Shown here: positions 63,653-64,000 of the stretch, piece after piece
How the letters are laid out: every line of letters begins with the position of its first letter
How positions within the stretch are numbered: the stretch's first letter is position 1
Origin: Bombyx mori
Taxonomy: Eukaryota; Arthropoda; Insecta; Lepidoptera; Bombycidae
Assembly: GCF_030269925.1 (NCBI RefSeq)
Contig: NC_085107.1
Coordinates: forward strand, 18,850,001-18,914,000
Length of the DNA stretch: 64,000 nt
Direction: 5' to 3'
Notes under the pieces: model-generated
What the model was told of the DNA's origin: nothing
The model's database searches: none
What the model saw: only the letters and a program-made list of their open reading frames with translations
Program-made: the position numbers and the translations under genes

Positions 63653-64000
63653 ACACACTGTGTTCATATTGTTTATGATAGAGTGGCTTGAACACAATAC
63701 GCATTCTAAGTACAAATATTGTATTTAAAAAAAACCTAAAACAGATGGTTTTAGTCAGAGAAATGATTAGTATCCTTTCTAATCAAGCGATTAGGAGCAG
63801 GGTTTTGTTCTTGCCTTCGGAGGTATCGTGATCTTGGTCATGAGTGGTCTTTATTAATAATGTCAACAATAAGTGTGTTCCATTGTTGGCCAGTATATAT
63901 GCCTCTTTCCATATTACTCTTTACTATCGCGACTGGAAAAGCAATCATACAACATATTGAAATTTTCGACCTTATGTTTTATAGTGTATGACATAATTTA
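63653..64000. other. Unassigned
   Basis: Mixed composition to the window end. No gene or repeat supported. Confidence 0.4.

Overview
The window is animal nuclear DNA from a silkworm (Bombyx mori or a close Bombyx relative). The clearest evidence is more than twenty copies, on both strands, of the roughly 440-bp Bombyx SINE Bm1. Lepidopteran Helitron-like repeats, a second tRNA-derived SINE, Jockey-type and other LINE tails and a BEL/Pao LTR retrotransposon agree with this. The background is AT-rich. No complete host protein-coding gene, rRNA gene or functional tRNA gene is visible. One small open frame with an ATG and a splice-donor-like end (about 43.54-43.71 kb) is the only host-exon candidate.

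Layout. 1-7.6 kb: scattered SINE, LINE and Helitron-like remnants in AT-rich DNA. 7.67-11.28 kb: a Jockey-clade LINE on the + strand with its 5' end and poly(A) tail, but with about 1.6 kb deleted from within ORF1 into ORF2. 11.3-44.9 kb: a patchwork of Bm1 copies, 5'-truncated LINE ends, Helitron-like elements, inverted-repeat elements and unassigned AT-rich sequence, with many elements inserted into one another. 44.98-57.27 kb: one nested block. A BEL/Pao element on the - strand has two 1011-bp LTRs that look identical, a GTAAC target duplication, a tRNA-Tyr-type primer site and a polypurine tract. Its 5' LTR is split by a 5.3-kb Jockey-clade LINE, also on the - strand, with both ORFs open and a perfect 10-bp target duplication. 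57.3-64 kb: more Bm1, LINE and Helitron-like fragments and a third tRNA-type SINE.

How the parts relate. The two large LINE copies belong to one family and share the same 5' terminus and 3' UTR. Shorter 3' fragments of that family or close relatives lie near 13.1, 20.7, 24.8, 42.2 and 57.5 kb. The intact copy carries a gag-like RNA-binding ORF1 and an endonuclease plus reverse-transcriptase ORF2, so by structure it could be autonomous. The BEL copy keeps gag, protease, RNase H and integrase segments but has lost parts of its reverse transcriptase. With matching LTRs, this suggests it moved using enzymes supplied by another copy, or decayed after a recent insertion. The small elements depend on LINE or Helitron machinery encoded elsewhere.

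Limits: assignments come from reading the sequence and knowledge of the families. Edges of diverged repeats are good to about 5-20 bases, and sequence identities were judged by eye.
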